From Glaciimonas sp. (GTDB lineage Bacteria; Pseudomonadota; Gammaproteobacteria; Burkholderiales; Burkholderiaceae_D), in the NCBI GenBank assembly GCA_012927625.1, contig JABBOV010000003.1:372001-436000 (forward strand): DNA of 64,000 nucleotides, read 5' to 3'. The notes beneath the pieces were generated by a model. That model searched no databases and had not been told where the DNA came from. It was given only the letters and a program-made list of their open reading frames with translations. The position numbers and the translations under genes are program-made. Below, piece by piece: positions 16,679 to 28,400 of the stretch. The first letter of the stretch is position 1. Each line of letters starts with the position of its first letter.

Positions 16679-17098
16679 CTTCGATATGGTGGCGACGTTT
16701 CGCATTGTGTTTGTTGGGCATCGACAGCGTCAACTTTTCAAAATCCTGACTCTACCCGATTGGTTGCGCATCCATGCAACAATGCGGCACTAACAAGTCA
16801 TACCTATTTTGGTCGCTTCCCCCTGTTCTTCCCATTGACAGCGTATTTTTAAGGTATGTAGTTTTCCGCCGGCTACTTTTGATGTTGCCTGTCAGCTTCA
16901 AGAAAACGCAAAGGTTAACGTCTATCACGGGTTTCCCCTTATCACACATCCCGCAAAAAATAGGAATTAGCAATCGATTCGATTTGCAGAATCAATTTTC
17001 GTAATCGCGTGCATCTCTGTAAGCTCAGTTGCTTGTGTCGACGATGGCGGCCGGGATCAAGGGTGCAGTCAACATGATTTCCCAAGCTTTTACTTTAA

Positions 17099-19381
<2,283 letters not shown>

Positions 19382-19400
19382 GTCGGGGTTGCCGCGTTTT

Positions 19401-19430
19401 ACAGTTGGCGGACGGCGTCGGGCCAACTGT
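19401..19430 (+). terminator. Hairpin after katG
   Basis: Perfect 9-bp arms ACAGTTGGC (19401-19409) and GCCAACTGT (19422-19430). The T-run is weak on the plus side, so it may be a partial terminator or an RNA-stabilising hairpin between katG and mntH. Confidence 0.5.
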
Positions 19431-19486
19431 AAAGCGCATCTTTTGAAGGAAAGTTAATTATTTGTTAAATATCATTAAATCATTTT

Positions 19487-20800
19487 ATGTTCAGCTTACC
19501 TACCACGGCCACTGCGCCATTCTGTCCATCTGAAGTCGCTGGCACCGTAGCAGTTTCACCAACTGCGTCGCTGTGGAAGAAAATGCTGCGCTTTGCCGGG
19601 CCTGGCTTACTCATATCGGTCGGTTACATGGACCCGGGCAATTGGGCGACAGCCATTCAGGCAGGTTCGCAATATGGCTTCCAGCTTTTGTTCATCGTAA
19701 TCCTGTCGAGTCTCGCCGCCATTGTGTTGCAATGCTTGAGCATGCGGCTCGGCATTGCCTCCGGTAAGGATCTCGCCGTTCATTGCCGCGAACAATATCC
19801 ACCCCTCACCAGTAAGATGCTGTGGGTGTTTGCTGAAATATCGATCATCGCTTGTGACCTGGCGGAAGTACTAGGCTGCGCATTGGCGTTTAAGCTGCTG
19901 TTGGGCGTGTCGTTGCCGACCGGAGTGTTGCTGACTGCATTCGATACACTGATCGTGCTCGGTTTGAAAGGCAAAGGCTTTCGGCAGATCGAAGCGATTA
20001 TTCTTGGCTTGATACTGACCATTGCCTTGTGCCTGTTTGCCGAACTGCTGTTTGTCAAACCGGACTGGCATGCTGTTGCCGCCGGCATATTGCCATCCTT
20101 GCATGCCATTTCTAGCAGAGAGCCGCTTTACCTCGCTGTTGGCATCTTGGGCGCCACGGTAATGCCGCACAATCTTTATTTGCATTCGTCCATCGTGCAA
20201 ACGCGGGTGGTGGCCAATAACGATGACAGCCGGCGGGAGGCAATTGGCCTGTCGCGCCTGGATACCGTGGTCGCGCTGCTGCTGGCTTTGGTCATCAATG
20301 CAGCCATTCTTATCTTGGCCGGCGCCGCATTTTACCGCAGTGGTAGTCACGTCGGCGTCGATATTGACGACGCTTTTCACTTGCTCGATCCGATTGCAGG
20401 CACTGCTGTAGCAGGCTTGTTGTTCGGCGTGGCACTGTTGGCGGCTGGACAAAGCTCAACCTTTACCGGAACCATTGCGGGCCAGGTCATCATGGAAGGA
20501 TTCTTGAAACTGAAAATACCGTGCTGGCAGCGCCGCTTGATCACACGTGGCCTGGCATTAGGTCCAGCATTAGTCGGCGTAATGGTGCTCGGCGAGCATT
20601 CAATTGGACGTCTGCTGGTAATGAGTCAGGTCGTATTAAGCATGCAATTACCGTTTGCGATGTACCCTTTGATCAGATTGACCAGCCGGCGCGACGTGAT
20701 GGGGACGTTTGTCAATTCTGTCCAAACGACTGCACTGTCTTGGGCGCTATTTCTTCTCATTTCGTCAGCCAACTTTTGGCTTGTCATGCAAGTGTTTTGA
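19487..20800 (+). CDS. mntH: Nramp-family Mn2+/Fe2+ transporter MntH
   Basis: 437 residues, about eleven membrane segments. The metal-binding DPGN motif of helix 1 (SVGYMDPGNWATAIQAGSQY) and the helix 6 motif MPHNLYLHSS are both intact, as are the GQSSTFTGTIAGQ helix residues. It imports divalent metals, preferentially Mn2+, with protons across the inner membrane. Close downstream of katG, which suggests a joint role in peroxide resistance. The start at 19487 has no clear Shine-Dalgarno. Confidence 0.95.
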   Translation: MFSLPTTATAPFCPSEVAGTVAVSPTASLWKKMLRFAGPGLLISVGYMDPGNWATAIQAGSQYGFQLLFIVILSSLAAIVLQCLSMRLGIASGKDLAVHCREQYPPLTSKMLWVFAEISIIACDLAEVLGCALAFKLLLGVSLPTGVLLTAFDTLIVLGLKGKGFRQIEAIILGLILTIALCLFAELLFVKPDWHAVAAGILPSLHAISSREPLYLAVGILGATVMPHNLYLHSSIVQTRVVANNDDSRREAIGLSRLDTVVALLLALVINAAILILAGAAFYRSGSHVGVDIDDAFHLLDPIAGTAVAGLLFGVALLAAGQSSTFTGTIAGQVIMEGFLKLKIPCWQRRLITRGLALGPALVGVMVLGEHSIGRLLVMSQVVLSMQLPFAMYPLIRLTSRRDVMGTFVNSVQTTALSWALFLLISSANFWLVMQVF

Positions 20801-21165
20801 GATATCGCCAACGACTGGAAGGATGAGGTTGACATTCCAAGGTCGATATTGTTGAGGTGTTTGACTTGGCTCACCACGTCCGGCGCTTGTGTTTGCGCGA
20901 CAGCTTTTCGACGAGGGTGATGACTTGGCGAAAATATTTAAACATTTGGCTACCCAGGAGCGCTCCGTTGTCGTGACCATGCGGCATTCATACGTATGTC
21001 GCGATGCTTTCAGACTTCATTTTTTTCTTTACGGGTAAATCAAACGGCTCACTATCACGCTCAGCGCGGCCGCATACTATAGCCCTCAATCGATCGCTGT
21101 TTTTTGCCATGCACTGGCGCTAGCCAGCCCTGATTTTTTACCGCCGCGTCTTTTCGAGCCGCCGC
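20801..21165. other. Intergenic stretch without a recognisable gene
   Basis: Lies between the convergent ends of mntH and the nucleoside-transporter permease. Short frames exist on both strands but none resembles a known protein or has a plausible ribosome site. No strong terminator hairpin was found. Confidence 0.4.
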
Positions 21166-22098
21166 TCAAGTGCTATGCGGATTGAAATTCTTGCCCAGCG
21201 AGGCCGGCATGTTGAGCTTGATCCAGTTCGCATTGCGCGAAATCAGCACCAGCACCACGATGGTGGCCAGATACGGCAGCATCGATAGCAATTGCGAAGG
21301 GATTGCCACGCCTTTAGCCTGGATGTAAAAGCTCAGGATGGTAACGCCGCCAAACAGGTAAGCGCCGATCAATACGCGCGCCGGACGCCAGGTGGCAAAA
21401 GTGGTCAGTGCCAGCGCGATCCAGCCGCGTCCGGCCACCATCCCTTCGACCCACTGCGGCGTGTACACCAGCGACAAAAAGGCGCCGGCCAGCCCGCAGC
21501 AGGCACCGCCGAACAGCAACGCGGCCAGCCGGATGCGGCGCACGTTATAACCCAGCGCATGGGCAGAAGACGGCGATTCGCCGACTGCGCGCAGCACTAA
21601 TCCGGCACGGCTGCGGTACAAGAACCAGGCGATGGCAGCGCACAGCAGCAGCGACAAATACACCATCGGATGCTGGCGGAACAACGCACGGCCCAGGAAC
21701 GGGATGTTTTCCAGGTAGGGAATGCCGGAAGCGACGTTATGCAAACTGCTGCCGACATACGCAATGCCGATATACGCCGAGGCGCCGCCGCCGAACAGCG
21801 TCAGCGCCAGCCCGGTGGCGTACTGATTGGTGCCGAGCCAAACCGTCAGCCAGGCGAAAAATCCCGCCAGCAACATGCCGGCAGCAGCACCCGCAGCAAA
21901 GCCCAGCGCCGGGCTACCGCTATTAACTGCAGTGGCGAAACCGATGATCGCGGCCACCAGCATCATGCCTTCCGCGCCGAGGTTGACGACCCCGGCCTTT
22001 TCATTAATCAACAAGCCGAGCGCGGCCAGCATCAGCGGCGTGCCGGCGTTGATGCTGGAAGCGATCAAGGATGCTAATGATGATAAGGAGGCGTCCAT
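21166..22098 (-). CDS. Nucleoside ABC transporter permease 2 (YufQ/NupQ-like)
   Basis: 310 residues with eight or more membrane segments. The motif INEKAGVVNLGAEGMMLVAA near residue 28 is diagnostic for BPD_transp_2 permeases of purine-nucleoside ABC systems. With the second permease it forms the membrane channel. ATG 22098 overlaps the stop of the upstream permease (TAATG), showing translational coupling. Neighbouring xanthine dehydrogenase suggests uptake of purines or nucleosides. Confidence 0.92.
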   Translation of the reverse strand: MDASLSSLASLIASSINAGTPLMLAALGLLINEKAGVVNLGAEGMMLVAAIIGFATAVNSGSPALGFAAGAAAGMLLAGFFAWLTVWLGTNQYATGLALTLFGGGASAYIGIAYVGSSLHNVASGIPYLENIPFLGRALFRQHPMVYLSLLLCAAIAWFLYRSRAGLVLRAVGESPSSAHALGYNVRRIRLAALLFGGACCGLAGAFLSLVYTPQWVEGMVAGRGWIALALTTFATWRPARVLIGAYLFGGVTILSFYIQAKGVAIPSQLLSMLPYLATIVVLVLISRNANWIKLNMPASLGKNFNPHST

Positions 22099-23420
22099 TA
22101 TTTGCTCCAGCGGATTTTGTAATTGATCAAGACGTCACAGGCCAGCAGCGAGAACAGCAGAATGCCCTGAAACACGCCGGTGATTGCGTTCGGCATGCCC
22201 AGACGCGACTGCGACAGTTCGCCGCCGATATAAAACAGCGCCATGATGAAGCTGGAGAAGATCACGCCAATCGGATGCAGGCGGCCGACGAAGGCGACGA
22301 TGATGGCGGCGAAACCATAACCGGGCGATACCGATGGCGTAATTTGCCCAATCGGCCCCAGCACTTCACAGACGCCGGCCAGACCGGCCAGTGCGCCGCA
22401 AATCAGCATCGAAGTCCACAACGATTTGCGCGACGAAAAGCCCGCATAACGGGCCGCCATCGGTGCCGCACCGCCAACCTGAATTCCGTAACCGGCAATG
22501 CTCTTGCTCAAAAATAGCCAGCCGGCCAGCGCCGCCAGCAGTGCCAGCACTATCCCCAAATGCAAGCGTGTACCCGGCAGCACAATCGGCAGCAGGAAGC
22601 CGTCGGAAAATAACTTCGATTGCGGGAAATTGAAACCCTCAGGGTCCTTCAGCACACCATGCACCAGAAAACTCAGCAGCAATTGGCCCACATACACCAA
22701 CATCAGCGACACCAGGATTTCATTGGCATTGAAACGGTCGCGCAGGAAGGCGGTAATCGCCGCCCACGCCATGCCGCCCAACATGCCGGCCAGCAGCACG
22801 ACGGCAATCATGGCGGCGCCGCCGCCACTAACAATGCTCCCGCTGCCGTCATCGAAATACAGCGCGACCGCACCACCGGCCGCAGCGCCGACCACTAATT
22901 GGCCTTCAGCGCCGATATTGAAAACATTGGCGCGAAAACAAATCGCCAGCCCGACCGCAATCAGCAATAACGGTGCGACCTTGATGCCGACTTCAGACCA
23001 GCCGCGCAGATCCTTGAGCGGCTCCAGGAAAAAGATCGACAAACCGGCGAGCGGACTCTTGCCCAGCGCCGCGAACAATATCGCGCCGCACAACACCGTC
23101 AGCAACAGCGCCAGCAACGGCGACAGCCATGACATCAAGGTGGAGGGATTGGCGCGCGCTTCCAGTCTCAGCCGCAATTGCCATTTAAAGTGAGCGTTAC
23201 GCAGCGGCTCACTTCGCTCCCCTCGCCCGGCATGGCTTTTCCTGGTGCCCGAATCGCCATGCGATTCGCTCGCGGGAGAGGGGCTGGGGGGTGAGGCAGG
23301 GGTTTCGGACAGCATGCTGTCCGCCTGTTGAACGGCATTCGCTTGCAAGCGAATGTGCGCCCTGCAAGGGAGGGAGGCAGCTGTGGCTGGGACGGTCTTT
23401 TCACCGCGCTCATCAACCAT
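22098..23420 (-). CDS. Nucleoside ABC transporter permease 1 (YufP/NupP-like) with repeat-derived N-terminal extension
   Basis: 440 residues from ATG 23420, chosen because GGAGG lies six bases upstream and the start overlaps the ATPase stop codon (ATGGTTGA). The permease proper begins near residue 80 (FKWQLRLRLEARANPSTLMS) and has the family motif FRANVFNIGAEGQLVVGAAA. The first ~75 residues are unlike relatives: they are encoded by palindromic repeats at 23217-23355 and are rich in Pro, Ser, Ala and Gln. Translation may tolerate this cytoplasmic tail, or a later start may be used. Confidence 0.9.
   Translation of the reverse strand: MVDERGEKTVPATAASLPCRAHIRLQANAVQQADSMLSETPASPPSPSPASESHGDSGTRKSHAGRGERSEPLRNAHFKWQLRLRLEARANPSTLMSWLSPLLALLLTVLCGAILFAALGKSPLAGLSIFFLEPLKDLRGWSEVGIKVAPLLLIAVGLAICFRANVFNIGAEGQLVVGAAAGGAVALYFDDGSGSIVSGGGAAMIAVVLLAGMLGGMAWAAITAFLRDRFNANEILVSLMLVYVGQLLLSFLVHGVLKDPEGFNFPQSKLFSDGFLLPIVLPGTRLHLGIVLALLAALAGWLFLSKSIAGYGIQVGGAAPMAARYAGFSSRKSLWTSMLICGALAGLAGVCEVLGPIGQITPSVSPGYGFAAIIVAFVGRLHPIGVIFSSFIMALFYIGGELSQSRLGMPNAITGVFQGILLFSLLACDVLINYKIRWSK
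23217..23355. repeat. GGGAGAGGG-type repeat plus two perfect palindromes, inside the permease N-terminus
   Basis: 23217-23283 is an inverted near-copy of 29427-29493 (shared core: CATGGCTTTTCCTGGTGCCC and the palindromic CGAATCGC/GCGATTCG). It is followed by GGACAGCATGCTGTCC (23307-23322) and CATTCGCTTGCAAGCGAATG (23336-23355), both perfect palindromes. All lie within the reading frame of the permease. Confidence 0.85.
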
Positions 23421-24933
23421 GAACAGCCTCCTGCGGCGCATCCCACAGGCCGCTCATCCACTGGCCGATCAAGGCCACCGTCGCGTCGGAAGTAGCAATC
23501 GATGGCGACATCCTGCCCTTGGCTAAAACCACCAGCCGGTCGGAAATTTCAAACAATTCGTCCAACTCCTCGGAAATCACCAGCAACGCGCAACCGGCAT
23601 CGCGCAAGGCCACCAGCTCGGCGCGGATTTGCGCCGCCGCGCCGACATCGACGCCCCAGGTCGGTTGCGCCACGATCAGCACTTTGGGGCCGCGCATGAC
23701 TTCGCGCCCGACGATGTATTTTTGTAAATTGCCGCCCGACAGGCTGCGCGCCGCCGCCTGTGGTCCAGCGGCCTTGACCTTGAAACGGGCGATCACGTCG
23801 GCGGCGCGCTGCACCAGCACGCTATTGCGGATCAAGCCGAAGCGAATCGTCAGCGGCGTTTGCAGCGTCAGCAGCACATTGTCGGCCAACGACATGTCAG
23901 GCACCGCGCCACGCCCGAGCCGTTCTTCCGGCACAAAACCCAAACCGCCCCGACGGCGCAAACCCGGCGGCAGATTGCCGACCGGTTTGCCCTGCAGCAC
24001 AATCGCCTCCGGCTTTGCGCGCCGATCCTCGCCCGACAGCGCCGCCAGCAATTCTTGCTGACCGTTGCCGGAAATGCCCGCCACGCCCAGAATTTCGCCG
24101 GCGCGCACCGCAAAACTGATGTCGGACAGCGGGGTGGCGAACGGATGGCTTTTTGCCAGCGACAGTTGCTTGACTTCCAGCATAGTTGCGCCCGGCGTGC
24201 GCGTCTGCCGCTGAATGGTGGGCGGTTCGGCACCGATCATCAGGCGCGACAGGCTGGCTGCGGTTTCCGTGCGCGGATCGCAGACGCCGGTATTTTTGCC
24301 GCCGCGCAGTACGCTGCAGGTGTGGCACAGCGCCCGGATTTCATCGAGCTTGTGGCTGATATACAAAATGCTGCAGCCCTCGGACGCCAGTTGGCGTAAG
24401 GTTTCGAACAATTTTTCGACCGCTTGCGGCGTCAGCACCGAAGTCGGCTCGTCCAGGATCAGCAATTGCGGTTTGGCCAGCAAGGCACGCACGATTTCGA
24501 CCCGCTGGCATTCGCCCACCGACAGCGTATGCACATGGCGCTGCGGCTCCAGCTCCAACCCGTATTGCGCGGCAGTGCTGGAAATGCGCTGCGCCAATGC
24601 GTCCAGTTTGGTGTCATTGGGCAAGCCGAGCGCGATGTTTTCCGCCACGGTGAGTGTGTCGAACAACGAAAAATGCTGGAACACCATCGCAATCCCGAGC
24701 GTGCGCGCCTGGGCCGGATTGGCGATTTCGACTTCGGCGCCGTTCCACAACACGCGTCCGGCATCCGGCTTGACCGCGCCGTAAATGATCTTCATCAAAG
24801 TCGATTTGCCGGCACCGTTTTCGCCCAACACCGCATGAATTTCGCCCGGTTTAACGATCAAATCGATGCCATCGTTAGCCACCACCGACGGGTAGCGCTT
24901 GGTGATTTGATGCAACTCAAGGCGATTGGTCAT
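23413..24933 (-). CDS. Nucleoside ABC transporter ATPase with two ABC domains (YufO/NupO-like)
   Basis: 506 residues from ATG 24933 (MTNRLELHQITKRYPSVVAN); a frame start at 24963 adds ten residues. The N-terminal ABC domain has GENGAGKST, LSVGECQRVEIVRAL and LLILDEPTSVLTPQ. The C-terminal one is degenerate in Walker A (GISGNGQQELLAAL) but keeps LSGGNLQKYIVGREV; this asymmetry is normal in sugar/nucleoside ABC ATPases. It powers the two permeases downstream. It is divergent from xdhAB across a 520-bp region rich in repeats. Confidence 0.93.
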   Translation of the reverse strand: MTNRLELHQITKRYPSVVANDGIDLIVKPGEIHAVLGENGAGKSTLMKIIYGAVKPDAGRVLWNGAEVEIANPAQARTLGIAMVFQHFSLFDTLTVAENIALGLPNDTKLDALAQRISSTAAQYGLELEPQRHVHTLSVGECQRVEIVRALLAKPQLLILDEPTSVLTPQAVEKLFETLRQLASEGCSILYISHKLDEIRALCHTCSVLRGGKNTGVCDPRTETAASLSRLMIGAEPPTIQRQTRTPGATMLEVKQLSLAKSHPFATPLSDISFAVRAGEILGVAGISGNGQQELLAALSGEDRRAKPEAIVLQGKPVGNLPPGLRRRGGLGFVPEERLGRGAVPDMSLADNVLLTLQTPLTIRFGLIRNSVLVQRAADVIARFKVKAAGPQAAARSLSGGNLQKYIVGREVMRGPKVLIVAQPTWGVDVGAAAQIRAELVALRDAGCALLVISEELDELFEISDRLVVLAKGRMSPSIATSDATVALIGQWMSGLWDAPQEAVHG

Positions 24934-25229
24934 GGTTTGGACGGGTTGTGAAAAATATTGCACAAGTTCGCTATTTTATTCCAGATGCCTGATATTACGA
25001 TGCGGATATAACCGTATTGCGTACAAGTGCTAATCTTGAACAACAGTTGTTACGGACTGTTCACGAAAGGCACGAACCAGCCTCGGGGCACAGCACACTT
25101 CTTGAAAAATATGGGGTATCACATTTTTTATGGTATTTACCGCATATATTTATTGATGTTATAAAATATACTCACATTAATATAGTAAAAATTGTAAGTG
25201 CTCAGCCCGCTAGGCGCGGACTGTTTGGT

Positions 25230-25388
25230 CCCCTCTCCCACTTGTGGGAGAGGGCTAGGGAGAGGGCCTTAGCAAGTATTCCGGCCGCATTACATGTGGC
25301 AATGCAATCAAGGTTAAGCCTTGTTTTGAGCACCTTATTTATTGCGAGCACCCTCTCCCCGGCCCTCTCCCGCACGCGGGCGAGGGAG
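25230..25388. repeat. Two GGGAGAGGG-type palindromes in the divergent nup/xdh promoter region
   Basis: CCCTCTCCCACTTGTGGGAG followed by AGGG forms one hairpin (25230-25267); a second related unit lies at 25351-25388, in inverted orientation. The two flank about 85 bp of other sequence. 24934-25454 otherwise holds no gene; the AT-rich part 25130-25195 is the likely promoter zone for both divergent operons. Confidence 0.75.
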
Positions 25389-25454
25389 TCCTCAATAGCG
25401 GGCTGAATAGTAACCAAAAATAAATTGAACCAATTAAAAACCAGTGGAATCACC

Positions 25455-28400
25455 ATGTCCGAAGCTATCCGTTTTTACCATCGCGGCGCAATCCAGAGCG
25501 TGCAGGATGTCGCGCCGACCCGGACCATTCTGCAATACCTGCGGGAAGACCTGCATTGCACCGGCACCAAGGAAGGTTGCGCCGAGGGCGATTGCGGCGC
25601 ATGCACGGTGGTCATCGGCGAACTGCAGGACGGCAAACTCACGCTGAAAGCGGTCAATGCCTGCATCCAGTTCATGCCGACGCTGGATGGCCGCGCACTA
25701 TTCACGGTGGAAGATTTGAAGCAGACCGATGGCAGCCTGCATCCGGTGCAGCAGGCGATGGTGGACTGTCACGGTTCGCAATGCGGCTTTTGCACGCCGG
25801 GTTTTGTGATGTCGCTGTGGAGTCTGTACCTGCGCCACGAAGGCCAAACGGCTGCGCTGTCGCGGCGCGAAATCGACACCGCGCTGTCCGGCAATCTGTG
25901 TCGCTGCACCGGCTACCGGCCCATCATCGCCGCCGCGCAGCACATGGGCCAATTGCCGCAAGTGGGTTTCAACCGTGCGGCTGTGGCGCAGACGCTGCAA
26001 ACCCTGCAACGCGACGACACGTTTAATTACAGCTATGGCGGCCAAACTTTCGTCGCACCGCGCACGCTGGCGCAACTGATTGCCGCCCGTGCAGCATTTC
26101 CGGCCGCGCACATTCTGGCCGGCGCTACCGATATCGGGCTGTGGGTCACCAAGCAATTACGCGACTTGAACGCGCTGATTTACATCGGGCACATCGCCGA
26201 ATTACAAACAATCAGCGAACAAGATGGTCAGTTAATTATCGGTGCCGGCGTCACGCTCAACGACGCTTATGCGGCGTTATGCCGGCATTATCCAAACGAG
26301 TTATCCGAGTTATGGCAACGCTTTGCCTCGGAGCCGATCCGCAATGTCGGCACGCTGGGCGGCAACCTCGCCAATGGTTCGCCGATTGGCGATTCGATGC
26401 CTTTTCTGATTGCGCTCGGTGCAGAGATCGTGCTGCGCGGCGGCACCGGGGAACGTAACTTGCCGCTGGAAGATTTTTACCTCGGTTATCAGAAAAATGC
26501 GCTGCAAGCAGGGGAATTCGTCACAGCGGTTCGGGTGCCGCTGCTGTTGACGCAAGCTGGGCAACATTTTCGTACCTACAAACTGGCGAAACGCTTCGAT
26601 CAGGATATTTCGGCTGTCTGCGCGGCATTTTCAATCGCACTCGACAACGGGATTATTCACCATCCGCGCATCGCCTTTGGCGGCATGGCGCCGACGTCGA
26701 AACGTGCCGCCAAGGCAGAAGCCGCGCTGCAAGGCCAGCCCTGGAATGAGGCCACATTACACAACGCGATGGCGGCAATGGCCGACGATTACGCGCCGCT
26801 GTCCGACATGCGCGCCTCCGGCAGCTACCGGATGAAAGCGGCGCAAAACTTGCTGCACCGCTTCTGGCTGGAAACGCGACCGGATGCGCCAGTGCTAAAT
26901 GTGTTCAGTAGTGCAGGCCTCCGTGCCTGCAAACCGGTGCGTAGCGATACGACCGATGCAGGCACGGAGGCCTGCACTACTGGGGCCAAAATCGGAACCG
27001 AAATCGGCCGTCCGCATCCGCACGAATCGGCGCTATTGCATGTGCTGGGCGAAGCCACCTACACCGACGATGCGCCGGAACTGCACGGCACCTTGCATGC
27101 GGCGCTGGGTTTGTCGGAACAGGCCCACGCCACCATCCGCTCAATCGATCTGGAAGCAGTCAAAACCGCGCCCGGCGTAGTCGCGGTGCTGACTGCGGCC
27201 GATATTCCCGGACTGAACGATTGTGGCCCGATCCTCCACGACGACCCGATTCTGGCCGACGGTTTGGTGCAATATGCCGGCCAGCCGATCTTCGCCGTGA
27301 TTGCCACCAGCCACGACTTGGCGCGCCGGGCAGTGCGGCTGGCAAAAATCGACTATGCAACATTGCCGGCGATCCTGACGCCGCAAGCGGCCCGCGCTGC
27401 AGAGTCCTACGTGCTGCCGCCGATGCATTTGCAGCGCGGCGCTGCAGCCAAGGCGCTGGCGTCTGCGCCGCAGCGCGTCAAGGGCACGCTGGAAGTCGGC
27501 GGGCAGGAACATTTTTATCTGGAAGGGCAAGTTTCCACCGCGATCCCGAAAGAACAGCACGGCATGCTGCTGCTGTGCTCGACCCAGCATCCGAGCGAAA
27601 TGCTGCATGTAGTCGCCCATGCACTGGGCCTGCCGGTACACAACATCACGGTCGAATGCCGGCGCATGGGGGGCGGTTTCGGCGGCAAGGAATCGCAATC
27701 GGCGCAGTGGGCAGCGGTGGCGGCAATCGCTGCGCATAAGCTGCAACGCCCGGTCAAGCTGCGCGCCGACCGCGACGACGACATGATGGTCAGCGGCAAG
27801 CGCCACTGCTTTTATTACGAGTACGAAGTCGGCTTCGATGCGACCGGCCGCATCCTCGCAGCCAAGGTGGAGATGGTGCTGCGCGCCGGTTATTCGGCCG
27901 ATCTGTCCGGGCCGGTGGCGACCCGCGCGGTGTGCCATTTCGACAATGCGTATTACTTGTCGGAGGTGGAAATCCATGCGCTGTGCGGCAAGACCAACAC
28001 CCAATCGAATACCGCATTCCGGGGTTTCGGCGGCCCGCAAGGTGCAATCGCAATCGAATACGCGATCGACGACATCGCCCGCACGTTGGGCATGGATGCG
28101 CTGGACGTGCGCAAGATTAATTTTTACGGCAACGATGATGCCAGCGGTAGAAACATCACGCCATACGGCCAGAAAGTGGTCGATAACGTGATCCATACAT
28201 TGGTGGCTGAACTGGAAGCCAGCAGCGATTATTGCGAGCGCCGCGCCGCCACCCGCAGCTTCAATGCCGGCAGCCCGGTGCTGAAAAAAGGCATCGCGCT
28301 GACGCCGGTCAAGTTTGGCATCGCGTTCAATCTGACCCATTTGAATCAAGCCGGTGCGCTGGTGCATGTGTATCTGGACGGCTCTGTGTTGGTCAACCAC

